From contig CALZUA010000006.1 of the NCBI GenBank assembly GCA_945829235.1, positions 62,001 to 126,000 of the forward strand: a stretch of 64,000 nucleotides of DNA, in the 5' to 3' direction. This stretch comes from an uncultured Clostridia bacterium (GTDB lineage: Bacteria > Bacillota > Clostridia > Oscillospirales > Ruminococcaceae). Positions 18,310 to 26,228 of the stretch are shown here, piece by piece; position 1 is the first letter of the stretch; every line of letters begins with the position of its first letter. The notes under the pieces were generated by a model, which was not told where the DNA came from, made no database searches, and saw only the letters and a program-made list of their open reading frames with translations. The position numbers and the translations under genes were made by a program.

Positions 18310-19051
18310 CGAGCTTGAGGAGCGCGGATACGGCGATTTTGCGGCGGTTTACGACCTGCTGACAACAAACGTGCCGTATGATGAAATTGCCGAATATTAC
18401 GCCAAAATTTTGTGCAAAATCACAAACGGGCGGCGGCTTCTCGATATGGGCTGCGGCACGGGAAACCTCACAATTCGTCTTGCAGAGCGTGGTTTTGACG
18501 TAATCGGTCAGGACGCGTCGTCGGAGATGCTGGCAATTGCCGCAGAAAAATCGAGCGAGGTGCAGTGGATTTGCCAAAATATGGCAGAAACCGAGCTTGG
18601 CGAAGAGGTTGACTCGGTGATTTCCACGCTTGACAGCATAAATCACCTCGAAAGCGCGGAGGAAATCGCGGCTTGTTTTGCGAGCGCGGCGGCAAATCTG
18701 AAAAGCGGCGGGGCGTTTGTTTTCGATGTGAACACGATTTACAAGCATCGCGAAATCTTAGCCGACAACACGTTTGTTTATGATGTTGACGGGGCTTACT
18801 GCGTGTGGCAGAACGAGTTTTCGCCCGAGGACAACGGCATTTCGATTGACCTCGACATCTTCTTCGAGGAAGAGGACGGCTCGTATACGCGCGGCGGCGA
18901 GAGCTTTCGGGAAATTGCTTTGTCGGTTGACGAGATGAAAAAGTTGCTGGAGGAAAGCGGGTTTGAAGTGGTCGAAATCTACGATTATCTCACGTTCAAC
19001 AAGCCCTCCGAGAACAGCGAAAAATTGTTGTTTGTGACGAAAAAGAACTGA
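18302..19051 (+). CDS. Class I SAM-dependent methyltransferase
   Basis: A 249-residue methyltransferase. Motif I is LLDMGCGTGNLTIRLA (near residue 45), followed by acidic post-I DVIGQDASSEML and the motif IV region VISTLDSINHL; the later DIFFEEEDGSYTRGGESFRE block and C-terminal FNKPSENSEKLLFVTKK are typical of the small-molecule methyltransferases widespread in Clostridia. Substrate unknown. Translation is coupled to the TrpR-like gene. hslO follows after 41 bases with its own ribosome site. Confidence 0.88.
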   Translation: MCDELEERGYGDFAAVYDLLTTNVPYDEIAEYYAKILCKITNGRRLLDMGCGTGNLTIRLAERGFDVIGQDASSEMLAIAAEKSSEVQWICQNMAETELGEEVDSVISTLDSINHLESAEEIAACFASAAANLKSGGAFVFDVNTIYKHREILADNTFVYDVDGAYCVWQNEFSPEDNGISIDLDIFFEEEDGSYTRGGESFREIALSVDEMKKLLEESGFEVVEIYDYLTFNKPSENSEKLLFVTKKN

Positions 19052-19092
19052 TTATCAAGCGAAATTTCAGCGATATTAACAAAGGTGATAAA

Positions 19093-19974
19093 ATGGGAAA
19101 AATTGTAAGAACACTCTCCGAGGACGGAAGCGTGCTTTGTGCGGCGCTTGACTCGACTGATATTGTCCGCGAAATCGCGCGGTTGCACGGCTCAACGCCC
19201 GTGGTAACAGCGGCGCTCGGACGCTTGGCAACAGCTTGCTCGATGATGGGTGCGATGCTGAAATACGAGGGCGACGAGCTTACCCTGCGCGTAAACGGCG
19301 GCGGACCTTGCGGCACGCTTACGGCGGTTTCGGATTACCGCGGAAACGTGAAGTGCAGCGTCACCACCCCCCTCGTGAACCTTCCCGCGAAGCCCGATGG
19401 CTCGCTTGACGTGGAGGCGGCGGTGGGCTGCGATGGCTCGCTCACGGTCATCAAGGATATGGAGCTGAAGGAACCGTACTGCGGGCAGGTGCCGCTGATT
19501 TCGGGCAACATCGCCGAGGACATCACGTCCTATTACGCGATTAGCGAGCAACTCCCTACGGTTGTCGCGCTGGGAATTTCGTTCGGTGAACGCGCGGAAA
19601 TTGAGGCGGCGGCCGGATTTATGGTTCAGATTGTGCCGCCGGTTTCGGACAAGGCGGTTGAAATTCTCGAGCGAAATTTGCAGAATATGGACGATATTTC
19701 CCAAATGCTGGAAAAGAATCTCACCCCCGAGCATATTGCGATGACCGCGCTTTCGGGGCTTGGTGCGGAAATTCTCGACAGCTGGGAATGTGAGTATTTC
19801 TGCGGCTGTTCGCGCGAAAAAACCGAGCAAATTCTCGTTTCACTCGGCAAGGACGAGATACAAAAGCTGATTGACGAGCAGAAAGAAACCGAGGTTTGTT
19901 GTCACTTTTGCAATAAAAAGTACATTTTTTCAGCACAAGATATGGTGAAATTGCTGAAAGAAGCGAAAAATTAA
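19093..19974 (+). CDS. hslO: Redox-regulated chaperone Hsp33
   Basis: A 293-residue Hsp33, a holdase chaperone switched on when oxidation releases its zinc. The N-terminal domain has RLHGSTPVVTAALGRLATA and GGGPCGTLTAVSDYRGNVK; the linker region precedes the C-terminal zinc site with CGC (within EYFCGCSREK, near 237) and CHFC (near 270), the expected CxC...CxxC pattern. All four redox cysteines are present. AAAGGTG precedes the ATG. Probably in the same transcript as the methyltransferase gene. Confidence 0.96.
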   Translation: MGKIVRTLSEDGSVLCAALDSTDIVREIARLHGSTPVVTAALGRLATACSMMGAMLKYEGDELTLRVNGGGPCGTLTAVSDYRGNVKCSVTTPLVNLPAKPDGSLDVEAAVGCDGSLTVIKDMELKEPYCGQVPLISGNIAEDITSYYAISEQLPTVVALGISFGERAEIEAAAGFMVQIVPPVSDKAVEILERNLQNMDDISQMLEKNLTPEHIAMTALSGLGAEILDSWECEYFCGCSREKTEQILVSLGKDEIQKLIDEQKETEVCCHFCNKKYIFSAQDMVKLLKEAKN

Positions 19975-19992
19975 GTTTTTTTAAAAAAATGC

Positions 19993-20021
19993 TTGACTTT
20001 TCAGCGCGAAACGTGTATAAT
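19993..20021 (+). promoter_or_regulatory. Promoter of tRNA-Val/tRNA-Asp
   Basis: TTGACT (19993-19998), 17-base spacer, TATAAT (20016-20021), with an extended GTG before the -10; 25 bases before the first tRNA. Confidence 0.85.
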
Positions 20022-20045
20022 ATAATAGTCGCTGAAAAGCAATGT

Positions 20046-20121
20046 GGAAGTTTAGCTCAGCTGGGAGAGCGTCTGCCTTACAAGCAGAGGGTCGGGGGTT
20101 CGAGCCCCTCAACTTCCACCA
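20046..20121 (+). tRNA. tRNA-Val (anticodon TAC)
   Basis: A complete 76-base cloverleaf: acceptor GGAAGTT/AACTTCC, D-arm with AGCTCAGCTGGGAGAGC, anticodon stem TCTGC/GCAGA around loop CTTACAA, and a T-loop GGTTCGAGCC. The 3' ACCA is encoded. Confidence 0.97.
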
Positions 20122-20156
20122 ACTTTTAAGCCGTGCCTGCAAAAGTGGGCGCAAAT

Positions 20157-20233
20157 GGCCCGGTAGTTCAGTTGGTTAGAACGCCGCCCTGTCACGGCGG
20201 AGGTCGAGAGTTCGAGTCTCTTCCGGGTCGCCA
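20157..20233 (+). tRNA. tRNA-Asp (anticodon GTC)
   Basis: A complete 77-base cloverleaf: acceptor GGCCCGG/CCGGGTC, anticodon loop CTGTCAC on a GCCGC/GCGGC stem, T-arm GAGAGTTCGAGTCTC. The 3' GCCA is encoded. Same transcript as tRNA-Val. Confidence 0.97.
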
Positions 20234-20268
20234 AACCGCGTTGTTTGTTTGAACAGCGCGGTTTTTTT
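20234..20268 (+). terminator. Terminator of tRNA operon
   Basis: AACCGCG/CGCGGTT stem (20234-20240 with 20257-20263) followed by a seven-T run. Confidence 0.9.
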
Positions 20269-20414
20269 GTGCGAATTTGAATGTTGTGTTGTTCTCGGGA
20301 ACGTTTGGTTAATCATCGAGTATGCTCAACAATTCAGCTCCCAGCGTTCACCGAGTTTCTCGCGAACAGAACCCGATTTGCGCGAAACACGCGTCCTCTG
20401 TTGCGAACGGACTT

Positions 20415-20691
20415 GGGTTTCTGCGAAACCCTTGCGATTTTTCGGGCATCGAACCCGAAAAATCGCTTTCTTTATGCAAAGTCTGCTTGTTTTGCTGAAT
20501 TTGTGAAAAGTGTTTGCAATTTCGGCGGCATCGAACCGCCGAAATTGCGCGGGTGCAGTCACGCTCCATTGAAAGAGAAAATCTCGAGTTTGTTTGGCGT
20601 GACTGCACCCGCTCTTTTGACGAGTTTTACCGTTTCGATTGCTTTGCAAAAAATTATCCCCTGCATTTTTCGGTATCGAACCAAAAAATGC
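20415..20691. repeat. Array of perfect hairpins with shared loop
   Basis: A noncoding stretch after the tRNA genes containing at least five strong inverted repeats. Hairpin 1 (20415-20431) is GGGTTT/AAACCC. Hairpin 2 (20434-20466) and hairpin 3 (20516-20548) each have a perfect 13-bp stem and the identical 7-base loop CATCGAA, although the stems differ in sequence. Hairpin 4 has a perfect 16-bp stem (20549-20564 with 20597-20612) and a 32-base loop. Hairpin 5 (20663-20691) has an 11-bp stem with one mismatch and the loop TATCGAA. Open frames through this region lack ribosome sites and are not believed. Confidence 0.8.
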
Positions 20692-20734
20692 TTGGGGAGG
20701 TTGTTCTTATTGAATTTTTATTTTGGCGCTTCGC

Positions 20735-20855
20735 GCAGAGTGGTCGCTTCGCTCCAGTGACTCCGGCGGCTTGAAACCTTTTTCTGAAGAAAAAGGTTAA
20801 GGAAACAGAAGGTTTCACTAGACTTCCAAAAAGACTTTTTTCGCTTCGCGCGAAA
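20735..20855 (+). repeat. Dispersed hairpin repeat, copy 1
   Basis: About 120 bases with the order CGCTTCGCTCCAGTG, CTCCGGCGGC, a hairpin AACCTTTTTC-TGAA-GAAAAAGGTT, and CCAAAAAGACTTTTTTCGC. Two further copies lie at 58.2 kb (inverted) and 58.7 kb. This copy has a small insertion after the hairpin. Confidence 0.85.
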
Positions 20856-20868
20856 AGTACAAGCAATG

Positions 20869-20898
20869 CAAAAAGCCCGACAAAAATCGGGCTTTTAA
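20869..20898. terminator. Terminator of GGDEF gene (bidirectional)
   Basis: AAAAGCCCGA/TCGGGCTTTT stem (20871-20880 with 20887-20896); the A-run on the left gives the T-tail for the minus-strand gene. Confidence 0.85.
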
Positions 20899-20927
20899 TT
20901 TATGCAAGTTGACGAAAATCGTGTAAA

Positions 20928-22670
20928 TCACACGCGCATCGATACATCAAACACCTTCGCCGCCGTTGACAGCGCCAAAATCTCGTACTCCGACCACATC
21001 TGCCGCTGAGTTTTCTTCGCAAACATAACGTACCCCGATGGTTTCCCCGCGCGGTCAATCCGATAAAACAGCGCCGATTTCACGCCCTTTTTATTCAGGC
21101 ACTCCTCGGCCTCGGGACACTTCCCTTCCAACTTGTAAAGCCCGTCAAGCACGAGCAGATTGTCGCTGTTGAAAAGCGAGCTGAACGTATCATCGGGCTT
21201 GAAATGCTCGATTTTGCCGATGTCCGAGAAAATCCCCTCAGGCGTCCACTGAAACGCAACCGTGAAATCCTCGTAAATCATCAGAATTTCGTCCAGCGAA
21301 AACGCCTCACCGATTTCCGAGAAAATTTTCGCGTTGTTGTAGGTGTGGCGAATAAGGTACTTGTCAACAAGTCGGTGCATTATGCCGATTTTGTCCGCGG
21401 CAAAATTCTTCACGTTCTTCGGCACTGAACCAACCGGCTCAAGCTGTGAGTCGTGCAACTCGGGCGTGTAGATAATGTAGCGGTTTTTGCCCTTGGATTT
21501 TGCGATGTACAACATCTTGTCCGCAAGCGAATACAGCTTGTTGAAATCCTTTCCGTTATCCGGAAACATACAAACGCCGATTGAACACGTCACGTTCAAC
21601 TCGCGCGGGTCGTTCTTGAACGTCCACTCAACCGTTGTTCTGATGGTTCTGAGCATATTTCTCAGCTCGGTCTGGTCACCGATGGTTTCGGTCACGATGA
21701 GGATTTCATCGCCGCCCATTCGCCCGACAATACCGCGGCTGTTGAGGTTGTCGTTGATGATTTTAGTAAACGTGATGAGCACCTCATCGCCGACAATATG
21801 CCCGTAGGTATCGTTCACCGTCTTGAAATTGTCGAGGTCAAGCAGGATAAAATAACTGCGCTTAGTGTCGGGATTTGACATAATCCTGTTCGCCTGCTCG
21901 ATTAAAGCGCGCTTGTTGAGCATATCGAGGAAAACGTCCTTGTCGTTCATCGGGTCAATGACAAGACCTTGCATCTTGTTCCCGCCGATTTCAATGCACC
22001 CGACAATAACATCATCGCCCGCGTCCCCGCCTACAAAGCGGCACGAGAACACACATTCCTCGCACTCCGAGCCGCCCATAAAGCCGTGTATCTTCACGGC
22101 GTGACGGAAATTCTTCTTCGCTGTGGCGATGTCACCGCAAAGTTCCTTGAACTCCTTTGCATTTTCGGGAGAAACCTTGCCGCCAAGCATTTCCTCCTGC
22201 CAGCCGTCAAGAGTGCCTTTATACAGCACACGGCGGCGGTTGTCGTTTATGTAAAAGATTTCGAGAAGCTGTTTATTGCGTTCAAATTTGAGCAGAACGC
22301 AACCCAGTATATCGAAATACGCATCGGCAACATTCTTCAAGGTTTTCAGCTCGTTTTTGGCGGCGCGAAGCTCGAACAAATCCGCAATTCTGATGCGCAG
22401 GAGCATTTCACATCCCTCGAAAAAGACGTGGAATGACGCAAGACACGCGCAGAAAACGCCGTCGCTTCGGCGAAGGCTCAGCATTACGGAATAATCGCCG
22501 CCGGAGGTTTTTTTGAAAGCGTTTTTGATAACGGAAACGTCCTCCTCGGCAAAAACTGCCGCAACGGAAGCGTTCATATCAAGCCCCGTGAACTTCAGAA
22601 AACCATCGTCCGCCAGCTTCAAAAACAAATTACTTGTAACGGTTATTTCACCGCTGTAATTATTTTCCAT
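20928..22670 (-). CDS. GGDEF-domain diguanylate cyclase
   Basis: A 580-residue cytoplasmic protein. A PAS-like N-terminal region (residues 1-130) and an unknown middle region precede a GGDEF domain (about 265-420) with LLDLDNFKTVNDTYGHIVGDEVL and the active-site loop RMGGDEIL; the last residue of the motif is Ile rather than Phe, which is tolerated. No RxxD inhibitory site lies before it, so product inhibition is not expected. The C-terminal 150 residues look like a GAF-type sensor. The ATG at 22670 is chosen because GGGGAG lies five bases upstream; a longer frame starts at 22715. The leader carries a cre-like palindrome. Confidence 0.92.
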   Translation of the reverse strand: MENNYSGEITVTSNLFLKLADDGFLKFTGLDMNASVAAVFAEEDVSVIKNAFKKTSGGDYSVMLSLRRSDGVFCACLASFHVFFEGCEMLLRIRIADLFELRAAKNELKTLKNVADAYFDILGCVLLKFERNKQLLEIFYINDNRRRVLYKGTLDGWQEEMLGGKVSPENAKEFKELCGDIATAKKNFRHAVKIHGFMGGSECEECVFSCRFVGGDAGDDVIVGCIEIGGNKMQGLVIDPMNDKDVFLDMLNKRALIEQANRIMSNPDTKRSYFILLDLDNFKTVNDTYGHIVGDEVLITFTKIINDNLNSRGIVGRMGGDEILIVTETIGDQTELRNMLRTIRTTVEWTFKNDPRELNVTCSIGVCMFPDNGKDFNKLYSLADKMLYIAKSKGKNRYIIYTPELHDSQLEPVGSVPKNVKNFAADKIGIMHRLVDKYLIRHTYNNAKIFSEIGEAFSLDEILMIYEDFTVAFQWTPEGIFSDIGKIEHFKPDDTFSSLFNSDNLLVLDGLYKLEGKCPEAEECLNKKGVKSALFYRIDRAGKPSGYVMFAKKTQRQMWSEYEILALSTAAKVFDVSMRV

Positions 22671-22801
22671 AGCAACTCCCCAAATCCAACCTAACTCAAA
22701 TTTCATCTCAGGCAATTTTCGCGCTTCGATAACCCGCTAAATTTAGCTTAAATGCACTGCAAAAAACGAGAAAAACGGGTTGTCGATTGCACTCGGCAAA
22801 G

Positions 22802-22815
22802 TGTAATCGATTACA
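22802..22815 (-). promoter_or_regulatory. cre-like operator palindrome
   Basis: TGTAATCGATTACA is a perfect 14-bp palindrome that fits the CcpA catabolite-response consensus TGWAANCGNTNWCA at every position. It lies about 30-40 bases downstream of the predicted start of transcription of the GGDEF gene, where CcpA acts as a roadblock repressor. Other LacI-family regulators have similar sites. Confidence 0.6.
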
Positions 22816-22851
22816 AAATATGCGCAGTTTCGCCTTTATAGATTATATTTC

Positions 22852-22880
22852 ATTATACAATATAATCCGACATTTGTCAA
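22852..22880 (-). promoter_or_regulatory. Perfect sigma-A promoter of GGDEF gene
   Basis: Minus strand TTGACA (22880-22875), 17-base spacer, TATAAT (22857-22852). It implies an untranslated leader of about 175 bases. Confidence 0.8.
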
Positions 22881-23009
22881 GGCGTTTCATCGGCAAAAAA
22901 TGCATTTTACCAAATTTTGATTATTTCTTATAATAATTATGCAAAATTCAAAAAAATCCGCTCTTTTGTTAAAACTTATTCTGCAAAAAAGCGAATTTTA
23001 TAAAACATC

Positions 23010-23037
23010 TTGAATTTTAAAAAAATTGTGCTATAAT
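23010..23037 (+). promoter_or_regulatory. Promoter of MATE gene
   Basis: TTGAAT (23010-23015), 16-base spacer, TATAAT (23032-23037) with TGTGC before the -10. Confidence 0.75.
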
Positions 23038-23066
23038 AAGTAAAGTTTTTTCAAAGGGGTGATTTT

Positions 23067-24443
23067 ATGGCGAAAAGCGCTGTTCGCGATTTGACTCAGG
23101 GCAAGCCGATGAAGCTGATTTTGGGGTTTATGTTGCCGTTGCTTTTCGGAATGCTGTTTCAGCAGTTCTACAATATGGTTGATACAATTATTGTCGGGCA
23201 GTTTCTCGGTATCAACGACCTTGCCGGTGTTGGTTCAACAGGCTCGGTGAACTTTCTCGTAATGGGCTTTGTAATCGGCGTTTGCGCGGGTTTTGCAATT
23301 CCGGTTGCACAAAAATTCGGCTCGAAGGACTTTGACGCGCTCAAGAAATTCGTCGGGAACACAATCTGGATTTCCATCGTTTTCGCCGCCGTTCTCACCA
23401 CGGCAACCTGCCTGCTTTGCTCGCAAATTCTCGAATGGATGAACACCCCCAAGAACGTTTTCACACCCGCGCGCGACTACATTTTCGTGATTTTCCTCGG
23501 GATACCCGTGACGTTTTTGTACAACATTCTCTCGGGCTTTATCCGCTCGCTCGGCGACTCGAAAACTCCCGTCTATTTCCTCATCGGTTCAAGCTTGCTC
23601 AACGTTGCGCTCGATGTATTTATGATTGTGGTACTTCAAATGGGCGTTGCGGGGGCGGCGTGGGCTACGGTTATCTCACAGCTTGTTTCAGGAATTTTGT
23701 GCCTGATTTTCATCGCAAAGCGCTTCGAGTTGCTCCGAATCAGCCGCGATGACCTAAAATTCCGCCCGTATTATATCGGCAGACTTTGCGCGGTGGGCTT
23801 GCCGATGGGCTTGCAATACTCGATTACGGCAATCGGCACAATTCTCCTCCAAGCCGCCGTGAACGGGCTTGGTTCTGTGGCAATCGCCGCCATTACCGCA
23901 GGAAACAAGGTCGGGCAATTTATGTGCTGTCCGTTTGACGCGATGGGAAGCACCATGGCAACCTTCGGCGGTCAAAACGTTGGTGCCGGCAAGCTCGACC
24001 GCCTTAAGCGCGGCTTGTTCGACTGCATAATGCTCGGCGTGGGCTGGTCGCTGATTGCGCTGGTTATCGCGTACTTTTTCGGGGGAAATCTCTCGGCAAT
24101 GTTCATCAACACAAACGACCCCGAAACCGCAGAAAACGCCGCCGAAATTATCCGCCTGTCGCAACAGTTCCTCATCAACAACGCGTTGTTCTACATTCCG
24201 CTGGCGCTCGTGAACATCGTGCGCTTCATGATTCAGGGAATGGGCTCGTCGCAGATTGCGCTGTACGCGGGCGTGTTTGAGCTGGTTGCGCGCGGAGTTG
24301 TGGCGATTTGTTTTGTGCCGATGTTTGGCTATGACGCGGTTTGTTTTGCAAATCCCGCGGCTTGGGTGCTCGCGGACTGCTTCCTGATACCCGCGTTTTT
24401 CGCGTGCTTTAAAATTGTGAAGAGGAAAATCGGGCAAAGTTAA
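23067..24443 (+). CDS. MATE-family multidrug efflux transporter
   Basis: A 458-residue membrane protein with about 12 predicted membrane segments in two homologous halves. The N-terminal signature LPLLFGMLFQQFYNMVDTIIVGQFLG and repeated GxG-containing helices (VSGILCLIF, LPMGLQYSITAIGTILLQ) are typical of Na+- or H+-driven MATE exporters of the DinF/MepA-like branch. The ATG has AAAGGGGTG upstream and a promoter 30 bases before. Single gene, ended by a hairpin terminator. Substrate unknown. A second, distinct MATE protein is at 49.6-51.0 kb. Confidence 0.92.
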   Translation: MAKSAVRDLTQGKPMKLILGFMLPLLFGMLFQQFYNMVDTIIVGQFLGINDLAGVGSTGSVNFLVMGFVIGVCAGFAIPVAQKFGSKDFDALKKFVGNTIWISIVFAAVLTTATCLLCSQILEWMNTPKNVFTPARDYIFVIFLGIPVTFLYNILSGFIRSLGDSKTPVYFLIGSSLLNVALDVFMIVVLQMGVAGAAWATVISQLVSGILCLIFIAKRFELLRISRDDLKFRPYYIGRLCAVGLPMGLQYSITAIGTILLQAAVNGLGSVAIAAITAGNKVGQFMCCPFDAMGSTMATFGGQNVGAGKLDRLKRGLFDCIMLGVGWSLIALVIAYFFGGNLSAMFINTNDPETAENAAEIIRLSQQFLINNALFYIPLALVNIVRFMIQGMGSSQIALYAGVFELVARGVVAICFVPMFGYDAVCFANPAAWVLADCFLIPAFFACFKIVKRKIGQS

Positions 24444-24501
24444 CAAAGTTTTCTTGTCTTATTTATGAACTTTGAACAATAATTACAACTTAACAAAAAA
24501 T

Positions 24502-24541
24502 CGCCAAATCTCACTGATTAAGCGGGATTTGGCGCTTTTTT
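24502..24541 (+). terminator. Terminator of MATE gene
   Basis: CGCCAAATC/GATTTGGCG stem (24502-24510 with 24526-24534) followed by CTTTTTT. Confidence 0.85.
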
Positions 24542-24554
24542 CGCGCAAAATTGT

Positions 24555-24989
24555 CAAAAAGCTAAGAAATTCAGCTTTTTTCGGGCACTTTTGCGTTTGT
24601 TTTCGGCGGTGAAAAACGGCTGAAATTGCGTGAAAATTTGGGCAAAATGCCGAAATCGGCGGTTTCCCGAAGAATTGTTGATTATCGGAAAAAATTGCCC
24701 GAAAAGTGCAAAATTCAGCGCTTTTTCAGACTATTTTGCGGGTAATTTCAGGTTCATTCGCGGGCAATTTTAGCGGTGAAAATCGGCTGAAATTGCGCGA
24801 AAATTTGGGCAAAATGCCAAAATCGGCGGTTTCCCGAAGAATTTTTGATTATCGGCAAAAATTGCCCGAAAAGTGCAAAATTCAGCACTTTTTCGGACTA
24901 TTTTGCGGGTAATTTCAGGTTCATTCGCGGGCGATTTTAGCGGTGAAAAACGGCTGAAATTGCGTGAAAATTTAGGCAAAATGCCAAAA
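24555..24989. repeat. 145-bp tandem repeat, locus B
   Basis: Three copies of the unit also seen at 3.24-3.57 kb. The landmark AAATTCAGC begins at 24567, 24711 and 24878: the first step is 144 bases; the second is 167 because of an inserted segment (GGTAATTTCAGG...GCGGGC). Shared stretches include AATTTGGGCAAAATGCC, CGGCGGTTTCCCGAAGAATT and GATTATCGG. No gene is believed here. The array ends at the 3' end of the ECF gene. Confidence 0.85.
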
Positions 24990-25508
24990 TCACCGTATCG
25001 CCCTCATTCGCCTGTACAGCTTCTCCAACAGCTTCCTCAGCGGTACAAAAAGCACCAGCGCAATCACGAAATTCCCCGCGCAGTGCAACAGGTCAAACGG
25101 TATCCCCGAAACCCACTTTCCCGCCGCGTAGCCAAACCCGCCGATGAAGATATCCACCGGTGCGCAAAACGCGCCGAAAAGCAGCCCGAACGCTCCCGAA
25201 ATCACCGCCCACAAAAGCGGGTTCTCGTATTTCCTGAACGCAATCGCCACAAATGCCAGAATTGCCCAGATGTAGAGGTAGCAGATGTTCCACAAGCCTA
25301 TCCCGAACAGCAAAATCTCCAGAATTACATAAACGTAAACAGAGTACAGGCACTTCTTCCCGAAAACTACCGCGAAAACCATCACCAGAAGCGACACCGG
25401 CTCAATGTTCGGCAGCCCGCTCATCGCCACCTGCAACGCGAACATCAAGCCCCCCAGCACCCCGAAAAGCGCGATTTCACACAGCAGTAGCTTTTTCTCA
25501 GCTTGCAA
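24990..25508 (-). CDS. ECF transporter S component, probable cobalamin uptake
   Basis: A 172-residue hydrophobic protein with five or six membrane segments, fitting the substrate-binding S subunit of an energy-coupling-factor importer (GVLGGLMFALQVAMSGLPNIEPVSLLVMVFA, then repeated helices and a basic C-terminus RKLLEKLYRRMR). It would use a shared EcfAA'T module coded elsewhere. The start is probably TTG at 25508, overlapping the DUF4430 gene by 11 bases; the frame stays open upstream, but only inside the neighbour. Location behind a cobalamin riboswitch and a transcobalamin-like protein gene suggests that it carries vitamin B12 or a precursor. That substrate is inference. Confidence 0.82.
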   Translation of the reverse strand: MQAEKKLLLCEIALFGVLGGLMFALQVAMSGLPNIEPVSLLVMVFAVVFGKKCLYSVYVYVILEILLFGIGLWNICYLYIWAILAFVAIAFRKYENPLLWAVISGAFGLLFGAFCAPVDIFIGGFGYAAGKWVSGIPFDLLHCAGNFVIALVLFVPLRKLLEKLYRRMRAIR

Positions 25509-25911
25509 GGGTGTACTCCAGCTTGAAGCTATCGCCGTCGTGAACGGGAGTTGCGTCAACGCCCGTGCTCGCGTACTCATCGCCGATGTAAAACGCCCAG
25601 TAAGCGCCGTCCTTATCCCAAATCGCCTGCTCACCGTCCACAACCTCGACCATCAAGCCAAACTCGCTCTCGGTACCCGAGATAATCTTCTCGTTTTTGA
25701 GAGCCGCGCCGAGGTATTCTTCATCGGTGTGATAGGTGAAATTCTTGCTGTTTTTGTCCGCGTGAACAACCGTGAGCGTGTAGGTTTTTGCACCCTTTGA
25801 GGTTGCCGGCAACAGGAAAAAGTAAATCCCACAGAATACTCCCGCCACAACCACAAGCGCGATAACCGCGATTATAATGCCTTTTTTGCTAACTTTTACT
25901 TTCTGTTCCAT
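25498..25911 (-). CDS. Membrane-anchored DUF4430 (transcobalamin-C-like) protein
   Basis: A 137-residue protein: a short basic start, one membrane anchor (about residues 11-34, rich in I/V/A) and an extracellular DUF4430 domain. The domain shows YTLTVVHADKNSKNF, EYLGAALKNEKII, then GLMVEVVDGEQ and the family-typical end YWAFYIGDEYASTGVDATPVHDGDSFKLEYT. DUF4430 is related to the C-terminal domain of transcobalamin/intrinsic factor, and proteins of this type can bind corrinoids at the cell surface. There is no lipobox. It is the first gene after the riboswitch and overlaps the ECF gene, so it is likely the surface receptor of the same uptake system. Confidence 0.88.
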   Translation of the reverse strand: MEQKVKVSKKGIIIAVIALVVVAGVFCGIYFFLLPATSKGAKTYTLTVVHADKNSKNFTYHTDEEYLGAALKNEKIISGTESEFGLMVEVVDGEQAIWDKDGAYWAFYIGDEYASTGVDATPVHDGDSFKLEYTLAS

Positions 25912-25924
25912 TTTGGTTCTCCTT

Positions 25925-25970
25925 TAAAATAAAATAAAAAGCCGCGACGCTCCGAAGAACGCCGCGGCCG
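25925..25970 (-). terminator. Riboswitch-controlled terminator
   Basis: On the minus strand GCCGCGGCG/CGTCGCGGC (25968-25960 with 25949-25941) followed by TTTTTATTTTATTTT, directly before the Shine-Dalgarno of the DUF4430 gene. Its place between riboswitch and gene makes it the likely off-switch. A GCG-GTTTTG/CAAAAC-CGC stem (about 25989-26015) just before it may be the competing structure. Confidence 0.8.
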
Positions 25971-26029
25971 TTTTTCCACAGCAAAGACGCGGGTTTTGTA
26001 CATCGCAAAACTCGCTTAAAAACGTTTCG

Positions 26030-26215
26030 TAGGTCTTCCGACTCGCGTGTATAAGGCAAATCAGCCTTCCCGGTTGCCCAGTGACTAATTTTCATTCCGC
26101 AGACGCGGGATTTGCCAAGACGCTTACGGCGGCGGTACCGTCCGTGGATTTCACACGGTTCTCTTGTTCAGCACGCACGGTTCCTCGCCGCACGCGCCAC
26201 GAAACGCTGTATTCT
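26030..26215 (-). promoter_or_regulatory. Cobalamin (AdoCbl) riboswitch
   Basis: On the minus strand the order of conserved elements of the cobalamin riboswitch is clear: GTGTGAAATCCACGG with GGTACCGCCGCCGTAA, then the B12-box-like AGTCACTGGGCAACCGGGAA with GGC (26086-26064), and the closing GAGTCGGAAGACCTAC (about 26046-26030). The spacing between elements is normal. The downstream genes are the DUF4430 protein and ECF S component, and a terminator lies between, so B12 should shut off transcription. Confidence 0.93.
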
Positions 26216-26228
26216 TTTCAACCTTGTC

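Larger units (their letters stand above)
22671..23066. other. Intergenic region between divergent GGDEF and MATE genes
   Basis: This 396-base gap holds the two divergent promoters (22852-22880 minus, 23010-23037 plus), the cre-like palindrome at 22802-22815 and an AT-rich centre. No credible small gene was seen. Confidence 0.7.

Noticed and set aside
20249..20866. Overlapping frames of 70-159 codons in both strands after the tRNA genes
   Set aside because: They run through perfect hairpins and the dispersed repeat, have no Shine-Dalgarno, and occur in several frames at once, as noncoding repeats do.
24706..25490. Frames of 68-205 codons through the 145-bp repeat and the antisense of the ECF gene
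   Set aside because: No ribosome site; the frames are not kept between repeat units.
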